DNA of 64,000 nucleotides from Hyphomicrobium_A sp965243865 (GTDB lineage: Bacteria; Pseudomonadota; Alphaproteobacteria; Rhizobiales; Hyphomicrobiaceae). Below are positions 43,813 through 52,839 of this stretch, in pieces (positions within the stretch are counted from its first letter, which is position 1; each line of letters begins with the position of its first letter). The stretch covers positions 2,356,001-2,420,000 of the forward strand of contig NZ_OZ251603.1 of the NCBI RefSeq assembly GCF_965243865.1, in the 5' to 3' direction. Below the pieces are notes generated by a model. The model saw nothing but the letters and a program-made list of their open reading frames with translations, was not told the origin of the DNA and searched no databases. A program made the translations under genes and the position numbers.

Positions 43813-45945
43813 CTAGCTCGCCAGCCCACGCTTCTTCAGCATGCCCTTGATCTCCGGCGGGCGTCCGCGGAACGCGACATACGCCTCCAGCGGATCGCGC
43901 TGATTGCCGCCAGAATAGATGAACTTGCGCAGCTTCTTCGCCGTCGCCTTGTCGAAGTGATCGCCCGCCTCCTCGAACGCGGCGAACGCGTCGGCGTCCA
44001 TCACCTCTGACCACAGGTAGCTGTAATAGCCCGCCGCATATCCGCCCATGATGTGCAGGAAGTGCGGGATCCGGTGCCGCATCACGATCTCACTCGGCAT
44101 GCCCAGCCGCTTCAGCGTCTCGCTCTCGAACTTGCCGACATCCACGTCTCCCTCGTCCTCGCGCGCATGCAGCTCCATGTCGACGAACGCCGACGCTAGA
44201 TACTCGATGGTCGAGAAACCCTGGTTGAAGTTGCGCGCCTTCTTGATCCGCTTCAAAAGCTTCGGCGGCATCGGCTTGCCGGTTTCGTGGTGAAGAGCGA
44301 ACTTCTCCAGCGTCGCCGGCACCATCAGCCAGTGCTCGTAAAGCTGCGACGGCAGTTCGACGAAATCACGCGTCACCGCCGTGCCCGAGATCGACGGATA
44401 CGTCACGTCGGACAACAGCCCGTGCAGCCCGTGCCCGAACTCGTGGAACAGCGTGCGCGCATCGTCCAGCGATAGCAGGCTCGGCGTCGCCTCATCGCCC
44501 TTCGCGAAGTTCATCACGTTGACGATGATCGGCGCCACCTCGCCCGCCACCTTCGACTGCGAGCGGAACGCGCTCATCCACGCGCCGGAACGCTTCGACG
44601 GCCGCGCGTAGTAGTCGCCGAGGAACACGCCGACATGATCGCCACGCTTGTTCGTCACTTCCCAGACGCGCACATCCTCGTGGTAGCGCGGCGCATCCTT
44701 CATCTCCTTGAACTTCAGTCCGAACAGCTTGCCCGCGGTCTCGAACGCCGCCGCGATCACGTTGTCGAGCTTGAAGTACGGCCGCGTCGAAGCCTCGTCG
44801 ACGTCATAGAGCGCCTTGCGCTCCTTCTCCGCGAAGTAGCGCCAGTCCCACGGCGCGATGGCGAAATTGCTGCCCTCTGACCGCGCCCGCGCCTGCAGCG
44901 CGTCGCGCTCCTCACCGGCACGCTTCACCGCCGGATCCCATACCGCTGTCAGCAGATCGCGCACGCTGCCGGGCGTCTTCGCCATCGTCTCTTCCAGCGA
45001 GTAGTCGGCGTAAGTCTTGAACCCGAGCAGATTGGCGAACTCGGTGCGCAGCGCCACGATCTCCGCGGTAATGGCGCGGTTGTCCGTCTCCTTGCCCATC
45101 TCGCCGCGGCGGATCCAGGCGTTGAACGCCTGCTCGCGCAGGTCGCGACGCGACGAGAACTGCAGGAACGGCTCGACCGAGGAGCGCGACAGCGTGATCA
45201 CGTACTTGCCGGCAAGGCCCGCGTCGGCAGCCGCACGCGCCGCTGCATCGCGCAGCGCCGTGGATAGGCCTTCCAGATCGCTCTCTTCCAGCACCATGCG
45301 CCAGGACTGCTCGTCCTTCAGCACGTTCTGTGAGAATTGCGTGGCGAGCGTCGCCAGCCGCTGATTGATCTCGCCCACGCGAGCCTTTTGCTTGGCCCCA
45401 AGCTTCGCGCCTGCGCGCACCAGCCACTTGTAGCGCAGCTCCAGCACGCGCCGCTGCTCGTCGTCGAGGCCCAGCGTATCGCGCCGCTCATAGAGATCCT
45501 CGACGCGCTTGAATATCTTGGAGTTCAGCATGATCGCCGTCTCGTGCGCGGCGAGCTTCGGCGCCATCTCACGCTCGATCGCCTGCAACGCATCGTTCGT
45601 ATCGGCACCGGTGAGGTTGTAGAAAACCGAGGCGACCTTATCGAGCAGCCGTCCGCTCTTCTCCAGCGCCACGATCGTGTTGGCGAAGGTCGGTTTCGCC
45701 TCCTGATTGGCGATGCGCGCGATGTCGGCCTTATGCTCCTTCAACGCCTCCGCGAACGCGCCTTTGTAATGATGCGGCTCGATCTTCGCGAATGGTGGAA
45801 TACCGAATGCAGCACTCCAACGCGTCAGCAGCGGATTGCTCGGCTTCTTGCGTGCCGGCAGCTTCGCGCGCGCCTTCGCCACCCGCGCTGCGACTTTCTT
45901 CTGCGCCGCCGACTTCACTTTCGATTTTTCCGACTTCTTCGCCAC
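43813..45945 (-). CDS. M3-family oligopeptidase (peptidyl-dipeptidase Dcp-like)
   Basis: The product has 710 residues from GTG 45945, preferred because GGAG stands eight bases upstream; longer frames to 46002 or 46056 lack ribosome sites. It is a zinc oligopeptidase with the thimet/Dcp motif LFHEFGHGLHGLLSD near residue 500 and the helical M3 fold. It probably cleaves short peptides in the cytoplasm. The first 35 residues form a Lys/Ala-rich tail (KKSEKSKVKSAAQKK and so on) that is not part of the usual fold and resembles histone-like tails. Dcp versus oligopeptidase A cannot be separated here. Confidence 0.9.
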   Translation of the reverse strand: MAKKSEKSKVKSAAQKKVAARVAKARAKLPARKKPSNPLLTRWSAAFGIPPFAKIEPHHYKGAFAEALKEHKADIARIANQEAKPTFANTIVALEKSGRLLDKVASVFYNLTGADTNDALQAIEREMAPKLAAHETAIMLNSKIFKRVEDLYERRDTLGLDDEQRRVLELRYKWLVRAGAKLGAKQKARVGEINQRLATLATQFSQNVLKDEQSWRMVLEESDLEGLSTALRDAAARAAADAGLAGKYVITLSRSSVEPFLQFSSRRDLREQAFNAWIRRGEMGKETDNRAITAEIVALRTEFANLLGFKTYADYSLEETMAKTPGSVRDLLTAVWDPAVKRAGEERDALQARARSEGSNFAIAPWDWRYFAEKERKALYDVDEASTRPYFKLDNVIAAAFETAGKLFGLKFKEMKDAPRYHEDVRVWEVTNKRGDHVGVFLGDYYARPSKRSGAWMSAFRSQSKVAGEVAPIIVNVMNFAKGDEATPSLLSLDDARTLFHEFGHGLHGLLSDVTYPSISGTAVTRDFVELPSQLYEHWLMVPATLEKFALHHETGKPMPPKLLKRIKKARNFNQGFSTIEYLASAFVDMELHAREDEGDVDVGKFESETLKRLGMPSEIVMRHRIPHFLHIMGGYAAGYYSYLWSEVMDADAFAAFEEAGDHFDKATAKKLRKFIYSGGNQRDPLEAYVAFRGRPPEIKGMLKKRGLAS

Positions 45946-46070
45946 GTCATCCGCTCCATGCCGCGCGCCCGGCCTCGAGCGCTTTGCATGCAAGGTAGAC
46001 ATCGGCGCGCGAACGTCCAGATGCGCGTGGCGACAAACCACGCTCACACCGCGCAAAAATCGGGGCGAGC

Positions 46071-46101
46071 AAAAAAATTGGGCCGGCTGGGGGACCGGCC
46101 C
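46071..46101 (-). terminator. Intrinsic terminator after the 35-codon ORF
   Basis: On the minus strand GGGCCGG-TCCCCCAG-CCGGCCC is followed by AATTTTTTTGC. It lies about 20 bases after the stop codon of the small ORF at 46121 and upstream of the M3 peptidase gene. Confidence 0.85.
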
Positions 46102-46120
46102 ATTTGGGGGAGATGAAGTA

Positions 46121-46228
46121 CTACGGGAAAGCTACCAGAAACCCGGCCCTGAAGCTGCCCGGGGGCTGGGGGGCTGAGAATCCAAGCGGCTTCACTCGGA
46201 CCGGGTCTCTAGGCAACTGTTGATACAT
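46121..46228 (-). CDS. Candidate 35-residue proline-rich small protein
   Basis: ATG 46228 is preceded by AAAGGGA at five-base spacing. The frame encodes 35 residues beginning MYQQLPRDPVRVKPLG and ending RAGFLVAFP, then TAG. A strong terminator follows 20 bases later, so the unit looks like a complete mini-gene or an sRNA that encodes a peptide. I do not recognise a family. The ORF has Pro/Gly/Arg-rich composition and a hydrophobic C-terminus. The frame is open further upstream, but this is the only start with a ribosome site. A non-coding small RNA is the alternative. Confidence 0.5.
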   Translation of the reverse strand: MYQQLPRDPVRVKPLGFSAPQPPGSFRAGFLVAFP

Positions 46229-46421
46229 TCGCTTCCCTTTGGGGCGGATCGTTGTCGAGGTCGGGGAGCGAATTTGACTATGTCGGGGTGATTCCGTGCC
46301 CCTCACCTGCGCGCTTTGCGCACAGCCACACATCGCCGATCGGCATATTTCCTGGCAGTCTGGTGCTTGAAATCGTCGGCAACCGGCGCAATCATGACGA
46401 TATAGCGACAGGGAGGAGCCA

Positions 46422-46811
46422 TTGAGCGAATCCGACCCGATAGTTTTTGCGCCGCCCCAGGCAGGCGGCTCTCGCAGCACATCCGCCGCATCCGGCCCGC
46501 TACCCGAATCACAACGTCACACGGCATTCACCCGGCAGGAACTCACCGCCATCCTCGCCGTCTACGGTCGCAAGGTCGCCGCTGGCGAATGGCGCGACTA
46601 CGCCATCGACTTGGGCCGCGATAAAGCGGTCTTCTCGGTCTTCCGGCGATCCAGCGAAATCCCGCTCTACCGCATCGAGAAGAACCCCAAGCTTGCGCGC
46701 AAGCAGGGCGCCTACAGCGTCGTCGCGCCCGCTGGCCTCATACTCAAACGCGGTCATGATCTTCTGCGCGTGTTGAGCGTCCTCGACCGCCCCCGCCTCG
46801 TCTCCGCCTGA
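46422..46811 (+). CDS. DUF2794 family protein
   Basis: The product has 129 residues and starts at TTG 46422 with GGGAGGAG immediately upstream. The conserved core FTRQELTAILAVYGRKVAAG, then EWRDYAIDLGRDKAVFSVF and LYRIEKNPKLARKQGAYSV, matches DUF2794 as I know it, a family restricted largely to alphaproteobacteria with no known function. It is a soluble cytoplasmic protein by composition. It is a single gene followed by repeats A5, B8 and B9. Confidence 0.85.
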   Translation: MSESDPIVFAPPQAGGSRSTSAASGPLPESQRHTAFTRQELTAILAVYGRKVAAGEWRDYAIDLGRDKAVFSVFRRSSEIPLYRIEKNPKLARKQGAYSVVAPAGLILKRGHDLLRVLSVLDRPRLVSA

Positions 46812-46853
46812 TCCCCTCTCCCCGCTTGCGGGGAGAGGGCCAGGGTGAGGGGC
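46812..46853 (+). repeat. Family A repeat, copy A5
   Basis: CCCCTCTCCCC-gcttgc-GGGGAGAGGG is followed by CCAGGGTGAGGGGCAG. It begins directly after the DUF2794 stop codon. Confidence 0.8.
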
Positions 46854-46954
46854 AGCCACTCATTGCACCCCGAGACTGTCATCGCCCCCGCAAATTTGTG
46901 CCGAGCCTCCGCCCTTGTCTCGGGTGTGGGCGTGGCTGCGACGGCGCTATTCTT

Positions 46955-47057
46955 CGCCGCGAAGCGGCAATGCGCCAAGGGCGCCCGGCGCAAGCGCCGG
47001 ATAGCAGATCGCGGAACGCCTGCCGCAAACAAAGCCTCTCTCAGTTCGCGGCACCCA
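46955..47057 (-). repeat. Family B structured repeat, copy B8
   Basis: Stem 1 is GCCGC-GAA-GCGGC, stem 2 is GCGCC-AAG-GGCGC, and stem 3 is CCGGCGC-AA-GCGCCGG. The right end is CAAACAAAGCCTCTCTCAGTTCGCGGCACC. It stands in direct tandem with B9. Confidence 0.85.
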
Positions 47058-47060
47058 AAA

Positions 47061-47167
47061 AGCGCCGCATAGCGGCAAGGGCCCAAGGGGCCCCGCGCCT
47101 AATGGCGCGGACGTCAGCTAGCGCGACATCTGCCGCACACACAGCTTCTTTCAGCCCGCGTCACCCA
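47061..47167 (-). repeat. Family B structured repeat, copy B9
   Basis: Stem 1 is GCCGC-ATA-GCGGC, stem 2 is GGGCCC-AAG-GGGCCC and stem 3 is CGCGCC-TAAT-GGCGCG. The right end is CACACAGCTTCTTTCAGCCCGCGTCACC. It follows B8 after a few A residues and precedes the BI-1 gene terminator. Confidence 0.87.
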
Positions 47168-47170
47168 AAC

Positions 47171-47203
47171 AAAAAGGCCCCGAAGCGTAAGCTTCGAGGC
47201 CTT
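47171..47203 (-). terminator. Intrinsic terminator of the BI-1 gene
   Basis: On the minus strand AAGGCCTCGAAGC-TTAC-GCTTCGGGGCCTT is followed by TTTGTTT. The stem has one mismatch. It is 22 bases from the BI-1 stop. Confidence 0.85.
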
Positions 47204-47224
47204 CAAGAGCGTCTTCGTCCAGAA

Positions 47225-47968
47225 CTACTCGCGCTGACCGAACAGGTTGAGCAGCATCATGAACATGTTGATGAAGTCGAGGTAGAGGCTGAGAGCGCCC
47301 ATGATCGCGCTCTTCGCCGCCAGCTCTGCATTACCGGCCACCTGGAAGTAGGTGTCCTTGATGCGCTGCGTGTCGTAGGCGGTGAGGCCGGCGAACACGA
47401 GCACGCCGATCACCGAGATCGCGAACTGCAGGCCGCTCGAGCCGAGGAAGATGTTCACGATCGAGGCAAGGATGACGCCGATCAGACCCATGAACAGGAA
47501 TGAGCCCCAACCGGAGATGTCACGCTTGGTCGTGTAACCCCACAGGCTGAGCGCACCGAACGTCGCCGCGGTGATGAAGAAGATCTGCGTGATCGACTGG
47601 CCGGTGAAGACCAGGAAGATCGACGACAGCGAGATGCCCATCACGGCAGCGAACGCCCAGAAGGTCATCTGCGCCGCACTGGTGCTCATCTTCTCGATCC
47701 GGAAGGACAGGAAGAACACGAAGCCGAGCGGGGCGAGCATCACGACCCACTTCAGCGGAGAATTGTACAGCGCCTCGCCGAACGGCGTGATCTGACCGCC
47801 AGAAACGGCAAACGAGTACGTCAGATAGGCGGCAATGCCCGTAAGGGCCACGCCGGCGGCCATATAGTTGTAGACGCCAAGCATGTAGGAGCGCAGGCCC
47901 TGGTCTACCGTAGCCGACGTGCGGCCCGGATAGGCTGGAGTTGCGTACCTGTTGTCGAGCTGAGACAT
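47225..47968 (-). CDS. Bax inhibitor-1/YccA family membrane protein
   Basis: The product has 247 residues from ATG 47968; the longer frame upstream has no better start. Seven membrane helices follow a soluble N-terminus of about 30 residues. The BI-1 features are LRSYMLGVYNYMAAGVALTG, LSLWGYTTKRDISGWGSFL and the C-terminal DTQRIKDTY and LYLDFINMFMMLLNLFG. Family members act as calcium-leak or stress-modulating proteins, and YccA inhibits FtsH. A specific role is not evident here. It is monocistronic. Confidence 0.93.
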   Translation of the reverse strand: MSQLDNRYATPAYPGRTSATVDQGLRSYMLGVYNYMAAGVALTGIAAYLTYSFAVSGGQITPFGEALYNSPLKWVVMLAPLGFVFFLSFRIEKMSTSAAQMTFWAFAAVMGISLSSIFLVFTGQSITQIFFITAATFGALSLWGYTTKRDISGWGSFLFMGLIGVILASIVNIFLGSSGLQFAISVIGVLVFAGLTAYDTQRIKDTYFQVAGNAELAAKSAIMGALSLYLDFINMFMMLLNLFGQRE

Positions 47969-48123
47969 ATTTCTATCCCTAAGATCCCTTGGTTCGGCCA
48001 AACGTAGCCAAATCGCGTAACGAAATATGATCTGCGACTGCGAACCTTTCAAGGCTTACGAAAATGTAAGAATCGACAGCCAGCACACGCGCCATCGGAC
48101 ACATTTGTCGCTTTTTCAATAGC

Positions 48124-50697
48124 TTACTCTGATCGAAGGTACGGCACCGCCGGAGCCCGCAGAATCGCCCACGTACCCGCACCCCCGAAAAGGAAGACCA
48201 GGCCCACCGACACGGCGAGCGCCAAAGCCACCGCGCTGACTGAGAACACGAACGGAACGTGCATCAGCTGCGTCACCACGATCGACGCCGCGAGGGCCCC
48301 GAGACCCACCGCAAACAGCGCCGTCACCGCCGCCAGGATCAGGTACTCCAGGAAGTGCGCGGTCAGGATCCGCCGCCGCGTCGCCCCGAGCGTCTTCAGG
48401 ATCACCGCCTCTAAAATCCGCCGCCGCTGCGCCGTCGCCAGCGCCCCCGCTAGAACCAGCGCGCCCGCAATCAGCGTCACGCTCCCTGCCGCCCGCACTG
48501 CCGTCATCACCTTCGTGAAGACGTCATTGACCATCACCAGCACGTCCTTGACGCGAATGGCCGTCATCGACGGATAGGCCTTCGCCACCTCGCGCATCGC
48601 ATCGCCCTCGGTGGATAGCGACGTGCCCGGTGGCAGCGACACTGTCACCAAGAGGTTGTGCGGCGCTCCCCGCAGCGTGTTGGGCGAGAACAGCATCACG
48701 AAGTTGATGGCGAGGCTTTCCCAGTGGACTTCGCGCAGGCTCGTGATCTTCGCCGCCACGTTGCGCCCCAGCACATTGACCGTGACCGTATCGCCAAGCT
48801 TCAGCCCCAGCTTCTTCGCCAGCTCCGCCTCGAACGACACCAGCGGCTCGCCGTCGTAGTCCTTCGGCCACCACTCACCCTCGACCACACGCGAGCCCGG
48901 CGGCACGTCATCCGAATAGGAAAGACCGCGGTCGCCATTCAGCACCCACTGCGCTTCCGGCGGCGCCTTCACCTCTTCCACCGGCACGTCATTGAGCCGC
49001 ACCAGCCGTCCGCGCAGCATCGGCGCCTCGTCCAGCACCGCACCCGGGATTTGCCGCGTGATCAGCCCACGCATTGCCGCGAAATCGTCCTTCGGCACAT
49101 CGAGCACGAAATAGTCGGGCGACGAGGATGGGAGCCGCTGCTGCAGCTCCCGCACTAACGAGGCATCGGCCAGCGCCACCGCTACCAGCAGCGACAACCC
49201 CGCACCCAGCGACAGCACCACCGAACGCGTCAATCCGCCGGGAGAGCCGAGATTGGCAATCGCCAAAGACAGCTCCGGATAGCGCGGCCGCGGGACGCGA
49301 CGCGCCAGCCACGTCACCGCCAGGCCCAGCGCATAGAACACTGCGAACACCACCACGAGCCCGACGGCGAAAAAGACGGCAATGCGCTGCGAATCGGACG
49401 TCAGCGCCGCAAACGCGAATAGCGCCAGCGCAATACCGACCGTGCTCACGATCACCCACGGCCGCGGCAGCGCCCGTTCAGAGGAAACCTCGTCGCGAAA
49501 CAGCATAGACGCGCTGACGCGCTCCACCCGCCCCAGCGGCCACAGCGTGAACAGCAGCGCCACGCCAAAGCCGTAGACCAGTGCCGTCACGATGCTGAGC
49601 GGCGTCACCGTCATTTCCGCGGCAATCGGCAACAGATCGCCAAACAGCCAATCGAGCACGAACGGCGCCAGCATGCCGAGCGCGAGCCCGATACCGACAC
49701 CCACCGCGGCGACCGCCATCACCTCGGCGAGAAAAATCCCGAGCACCATGCGGCTCGTCGCGCCGATGCTCTTCATCGTCGCGATCACCTTGCGCCGCTT
49801 GTCGATGAACGTCGCCACCGCATTGGCGATGCCGACACCGCCGACCAGCAGCGACGTCAGCCCCACCAGCGTCAGAAATTGCCGCAACCGCTCCAGCGTG
49901 CGCGTCACCTGCGGAGAAGGATCGCGCCGATCCGCAATCGTGAAGCCCGAATCCGACAGCTCGCTGTCGATCCGGTTGCGCAGCGCCAGCAGCTCGTTAT
50001 CGCTGGCTGCAGCGTCCCCGAGCTTGAGCGCATAGCGCCAGCGCACCAGCGTGCCCGGCTTGATCAGGCCCGTCTTTTCCAGCGTAGCTTCCGAGATCAG
50101 CACGCGCGGACCGTACGTCAGCCGGTCGGTGATACCATCAGGCTCTGACTTCAGCGCGCCGGCAACCTTCACCCGCGCATCGCCCAGGCCCATCTCGTCG
50201 CCGACCTTGAGCTTCAGCCGCTCCAGCAGCGCCGGATCGACCACCGCGCCCTCGGCCAGCGCATCCTTCAGCTCAATCCCGTCCGCGATCTCTACCTTGC
50301 CGACTAGCGGATAAGCGTCATCGACGGCCTTCAATTCAGCCAGCGCCTGATCGCTGGCATCAGGACGCCGCGCCATCGTGCGCATCGTGCCCGTCTCGCT
50401 GACGAGCCCGAACGTGTCGATGATCGCCCGCTCTTCTTCGTCGGCTTTGACGTGCGTTCGCGCCAGCGTCGCATCGCCACCGAGAATCGCCTCGCCCTGA
50501 CGCTCGAAGCCGCCACGCAATGCATCGGACACCGCGCCGACGCTCGTGATCACCATCACGCCCAGCGCGACGCAGGCAATGAAAATGCGAAAGCCGGAAA
50601 ATCCGGCTCGCAGCTCGCGCGCGGCAATGGAAAGGATCAGCGGCAGCGTGACTTGCCCCGCGTTCGGCGATGAATTGAGTGTATCTGCTGCCGTCAC
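48124..50697 (-). CDS. ABC transporter permease, FtsX-like (YbbP type)
   Basis: The product has 857 residues from GTG 50697, which overlaps the stop of the ATPase gene by four bases (GTGA). Two FtsX-type permease units are present with large periplasmic parts between helices. Typical segments are VGGVGIANAVATFIDKRRKV, ATMKSIGATSRMVLGIFLAE and ILEAVILKTLGATRRRILTA. This matches YbbP-type exporters that pair with YbbA and stand beside tesA in many proteobacteria. The substrate is unknown. Confidence 0.93.
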   Translation of the reverse strand: MTAADTLNSSPNAGQVTLPLILSIAARELRAGFSGFRIFIACVALGVMVITSVGAVSDALRGGFERQGEAILGGDATLARTHVKADEEERAIIDTFGLVSETGTMRTMARRPDASDQALAELKAVDDAYPLVGKVEIADGIELKDALAEGAVVDPALLERLKLKVGDEMGLGDARVKVAGALKSEPDGITDRLTYGPRVLISEATLEKTGLIKPGTLVRWRYALKLGDAAASDNELLALRNRIDSELSDSGFTIADRRDPSPQVTRTLERLRQFLTLVGLTSLLVGGVGIANAVATFIDKRRKVIATMKSIGATSRMVLGIFLAEVMAVAAVGVGIGLALGMLAPFVLDWLFGDLLPIAAEMTVTPLSIVTALVYGFGVALLFTLWPLGRVERVSASMLFRDEVSSERALPRPWVIVSTVGIALALFAFAALTSDSQRIAVFFAVGLVVVFAVFYALGLAVTWLARRVPRPRYPELSLAIANLGSPGGLTRSVVLSLGAGLSLLVAVALADASLVRELQQRLPSSSPDYFVLDVPKDDFAAMRGLITRQIPGAVLDEAPMLRGRLVRLNDVPVEEVKAPPEAQWVLNGDRGLSYSDDVPPGSRVVEGEWWPKDYDGEPLVSFEAELAKKLGLKLGDTVTVNVLGRNVAAKITSLREVHWESLAINFVMLFSPNTLRGAPHNLLVTVSLPPGTSLSTEGDAMREVAKAYPSMTAIRVKDVLVMVNDVFTKVMTAVRAAGSVTLIAGALVLAGALATAQRRRILEAVILKTLGATRRRILTAHFLEYLILAAVTALFAVGLGALAASIVVTQLMHVPFVFSVSAVALALAVSVGLVFLFGGAGTWAILRAPAVPYLRSE

Positions 50698-51386
50698 GTG
50701 AGGGCGGCCTCCGTGTCGGTGTCGACGCGCCCATCCGACATGCGGATGGTGCGCTCGCACGCCGACGCCAGACGCTCATCGTGCGTCACCAGAATGAGCG
50801 TCGCGCCGCGCCGTCGCTGCAAGCCGAACAACAGGTCGATCACCTGCCCGCCCGTCAGCCGGTCGAGATTGCCCGTCGGCTCGTCCGCCAGAATGAGCTT
50901 CGGCCGCCGGCTCAGCGCCCGCGCAATGGCAACACGTTGCTGCTCGCCGCCGGAAAGCTGCGCCGGAAAATGCTCCATGCGATGGCTGAGGCCGACTTCC
51001 TGCAACAATTCGCGCGCCGTCACCGTCGCGTCGGCTGCACCCGCAAACTCCAGCGGCAGCGCCACATTCTCCAGCGCCGTCATCGTCGGCACGAGATAGA
51101 ACGACTGAAAAACGATGCCCAGCGAGGCCCCGCGCATCAGCGCCAGCTCATCCTCGGACATATTGGAAAGGTCGTGCCCGGCCACCTTCACCTGGCCGCT
51201 GGTCGCCCGTTCGAGCCCCGCCATCACCATCAGCAGCGATGTTTTTCCCGATCCGGACGGCCCGACGATGGCAAGCGACTGCCCCTCGCGCGCCTTGAGA
51301 TCGACATCCCGCAGAATGCTCACCGGCCCCGCTCTGCTGGGCAGCGTGAGGCGTACATTCTTCAAATCGACAATCGGCTCGGTCAC
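50694..51386 (-). CDS. ABC transporter ATP-binding protein (YbbA type)
   Basis: The product has 230 residues. Walker A is VGPSGSGKTSLLMV near residue 42, the signature is LSGGEQQRVAIARAL, and Walker B is LILADEPTGNLD. This is the LolD/MacB-like ATPase class. It drives the FtsX-like permease encoded next. It is divergent from the GDSL esterase with a gap of about 105 bases, as in ybbA-tesA of E. coli. Confidence 0.94.
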   Translation of the reverse strand: MTEPIVDLKNVRLTLPSRAGPVSILRDVDLKAREGQSLAIVGPSGSGKTSLLMVMAGLERATSGQVKVAGHDLSNMSEDELALMRGASLGIVFQSFYLVPTMTALENVALPLEFAGAADATVTARELLQEVGLSHRMEHFPAQLSGGEQQRVAIARALSRRPKLILADEPTGNLDRLTGGQVIDLLFGLQRRRGATLILVTHDERLASACERTIRMSDGRVDTDTEAALT

Positions 51387-51491
51387 GATTCCTCTTTGCG
51401 GTATGCCGGGAGGGAAGGCTTGTCTGAACTTGACGGCGCCTTTACGTCATTGGGGAACGTTGGGGCCATCCTTGATCTGTCGGGGAGAAGC

Positions 51492-52220
51492 ATGAAGCCG
51501 ATGTCTGCAGGAAGCAACGCTTTGGCCTCGTCTCAGGTGGTATCTAAGACGGCGCTCGTCAACATTTTGACGGCGCTGGTCGTTTTTCTCAGCGCCGCAG
51601 CTGGCATCCAGATTGCGAGCGCCGCCGCAGATTCGGCCAAACCCGTCCGCATTGTCGCATTCGGCGACAGCCTCACCTCGGGCTACGGTCTGCGTCAGAG
51701 CCAGGCCTTTCCCGTGCAGCTGCAAAAGGAATTGCGCGCACGCGGCCACAACGTCGTCGTCTCCAACGCCGGTGTCGCCGGTGACACCACGGCAGCCGGT
51801 CTTGCGCGCTTCGACTGGTCCATCGGCGACGACGTCGACGCTGTCATCCTCGAGCTCGGCGCCAACGACGCGTTGCGCGGCATCGACCCCAAGGTCACGC
51901 GCGAAAACCTGCGGAAGATCCTGGACCTGCTCAATAAGCGCGGCATCCCTGTGCTGCTCACCGGCATGCGCTCGCCCGCCAACTGGGGCGACACCTACTC
52001 CGACGATTTCGACGCCATCTTTCCCGATCTCGCCAAGGAGCACGCTCTGGTGTTCTATCCCTTCTTTCTCGAAGGCGTGGTGCTGAACGCCAAGCTGAAC
52101 CAGAAAGACGGCATGCATCCGAACTCCAAGGGCGTCGCCGAGATCGTCCGCCAGATCACGCCGTCGGTGGAAGAGCTGATCGCCCGCGTCGAGGCACGCC
52201 GCACCACACCCAAGAGCTGA
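51492..52220 (+). CDS. tesA: GDSL-type arylesterase/lysophospholipase (TesA-like)
   Basis: The product has 242 residues from ATG 51492, with GGGGAG five bases upstream. A signal peptide or anchor (about 20-45) is followed by the SGNH hydrolase blocks: AFGDSLTSGYGL (Ser), GVAGDTTAAG (Gly), LELGANDALRG (Asn) and DGMHPNSKG (Asp-His). It is probably a periplasmic thioesterase/lysophospholipase. A much longer frame upstream overlaps the divergent ABC genes and is not real. Context with the YbbA/YbbP-type ABC genes supports the name. Confidence 0.93.
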   Translation: MKPMSAGSNALASSQVVSKTALVNILTALVVFLSAAAGIQIASAAADSAKPVRIVAFGDSLTSGYGLRQSQAFPVQLQKELRARGHNVVVSNAGVAGDTTAAGLARFDWSIGDDVDAVILELGANDALRGIDPKVTRENLRKILDLLNKRGIPVLLTGMRSPANWGDTYSDDFDAIFPDLAKEHALVFYPFFLEGVVLNAKLNQKDGMHPNSKGVAEIVRQITPSVEELIARVEARRTTPKS

Positions 52221-52237
52221 TTGAGAAAGGTCGAGCT

Positions 52238-52816
52238 ATGCCGCGCCTGTTCACGGGCATCGAAATCCCCGCTGAGCAGCGCGAGGAAATCGCGCGGCTC
52301 AAGATCCCGCTCCCCGGCGGTGGCCGCTGGACCGAACCCACCGACCTGCATCTGACGCTGCGCTTCGTTGGCGATATCGAGCGCCCGCAGGCAACCGAAT
52401 TTGCCGATCGCCTGGAATCGATCGATCTCGACGCCTTCGAGTTGCGCCTGTCCGGCATCGGCGTCTTTGGCGGCAACGAGCCGCGCTCGATCTGGGCCGG
52501 CGTGGAGGAGTCAGCGCCGCTTGAAGCACTGGCCCGCGCCTGCGACCGCGCCGCCCGATCGGCAGGGCTTCCGCCCGATGGCCGTCAATACAAGCCGCAC
52601 GTCACGCTCGCACGCCTGAAATATGCCAGCGCCGACGACGTGGCGCACGTGCTCCAGCGCCTCGGCGCCTTCCGCACCAAGCCCTTCATTGTCTCGCGCT
52701 TCGTGCTGTTCTCGGCCAAACCGAAAACCGGCGGCGGACCCTACGCGATCGAGGAAGCCTTCAACCTCCGGGGCGGCGAATACGCCCACGACCTCGATCT
52801 AGACTACGGCTGGTAA
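52238..52816 (+). CDS. thpR: RNA 2',3'-cyclic phosphodiesterase (ThpR/LigT)
   Basis: The product has 192 residues and belongs to the 2H phosphoesterases. The two catalytic motifs are HLTLRF (His38) and HVTLAR (about His125). GRWTEPTDLHL and an aromatic-rich C-terminus are typical of ThpR. It hydrolyses 2',3'-cyclic phosphate RNA ends. It starts 17 bases after tesA and may be co-transcribed. AAAGG lies about seven bases before the ATG. Confidence 0.92.
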   Translation: MPRLFTGIEIPAEQREEIARLKIPLPGGGRWTEPTDLHLTLRFVGDIERPQATEFADRLESIDLDAFELRLSGIGVFGGNEPRSIWAGVEESAPLEALARACDRAARSAGLPPDGRQYKPHVTLARLKYASADDVAHVLQRLGAFRTKPFIVSRFVLFSAKPKTGGGPYAIEEAFNLRGGEYAHDLDLDYGW

Positions 52817-52839
52817 CAACTCACGCGGGCAGGACCTCG

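Noticed and set aside
50679..51491. Extended frame upstream of tesA
   Set aside because: It runs antisense through the ABC ATPase gene. The tesA start at 51492 has a good ribosome site and a proper signal sequence.
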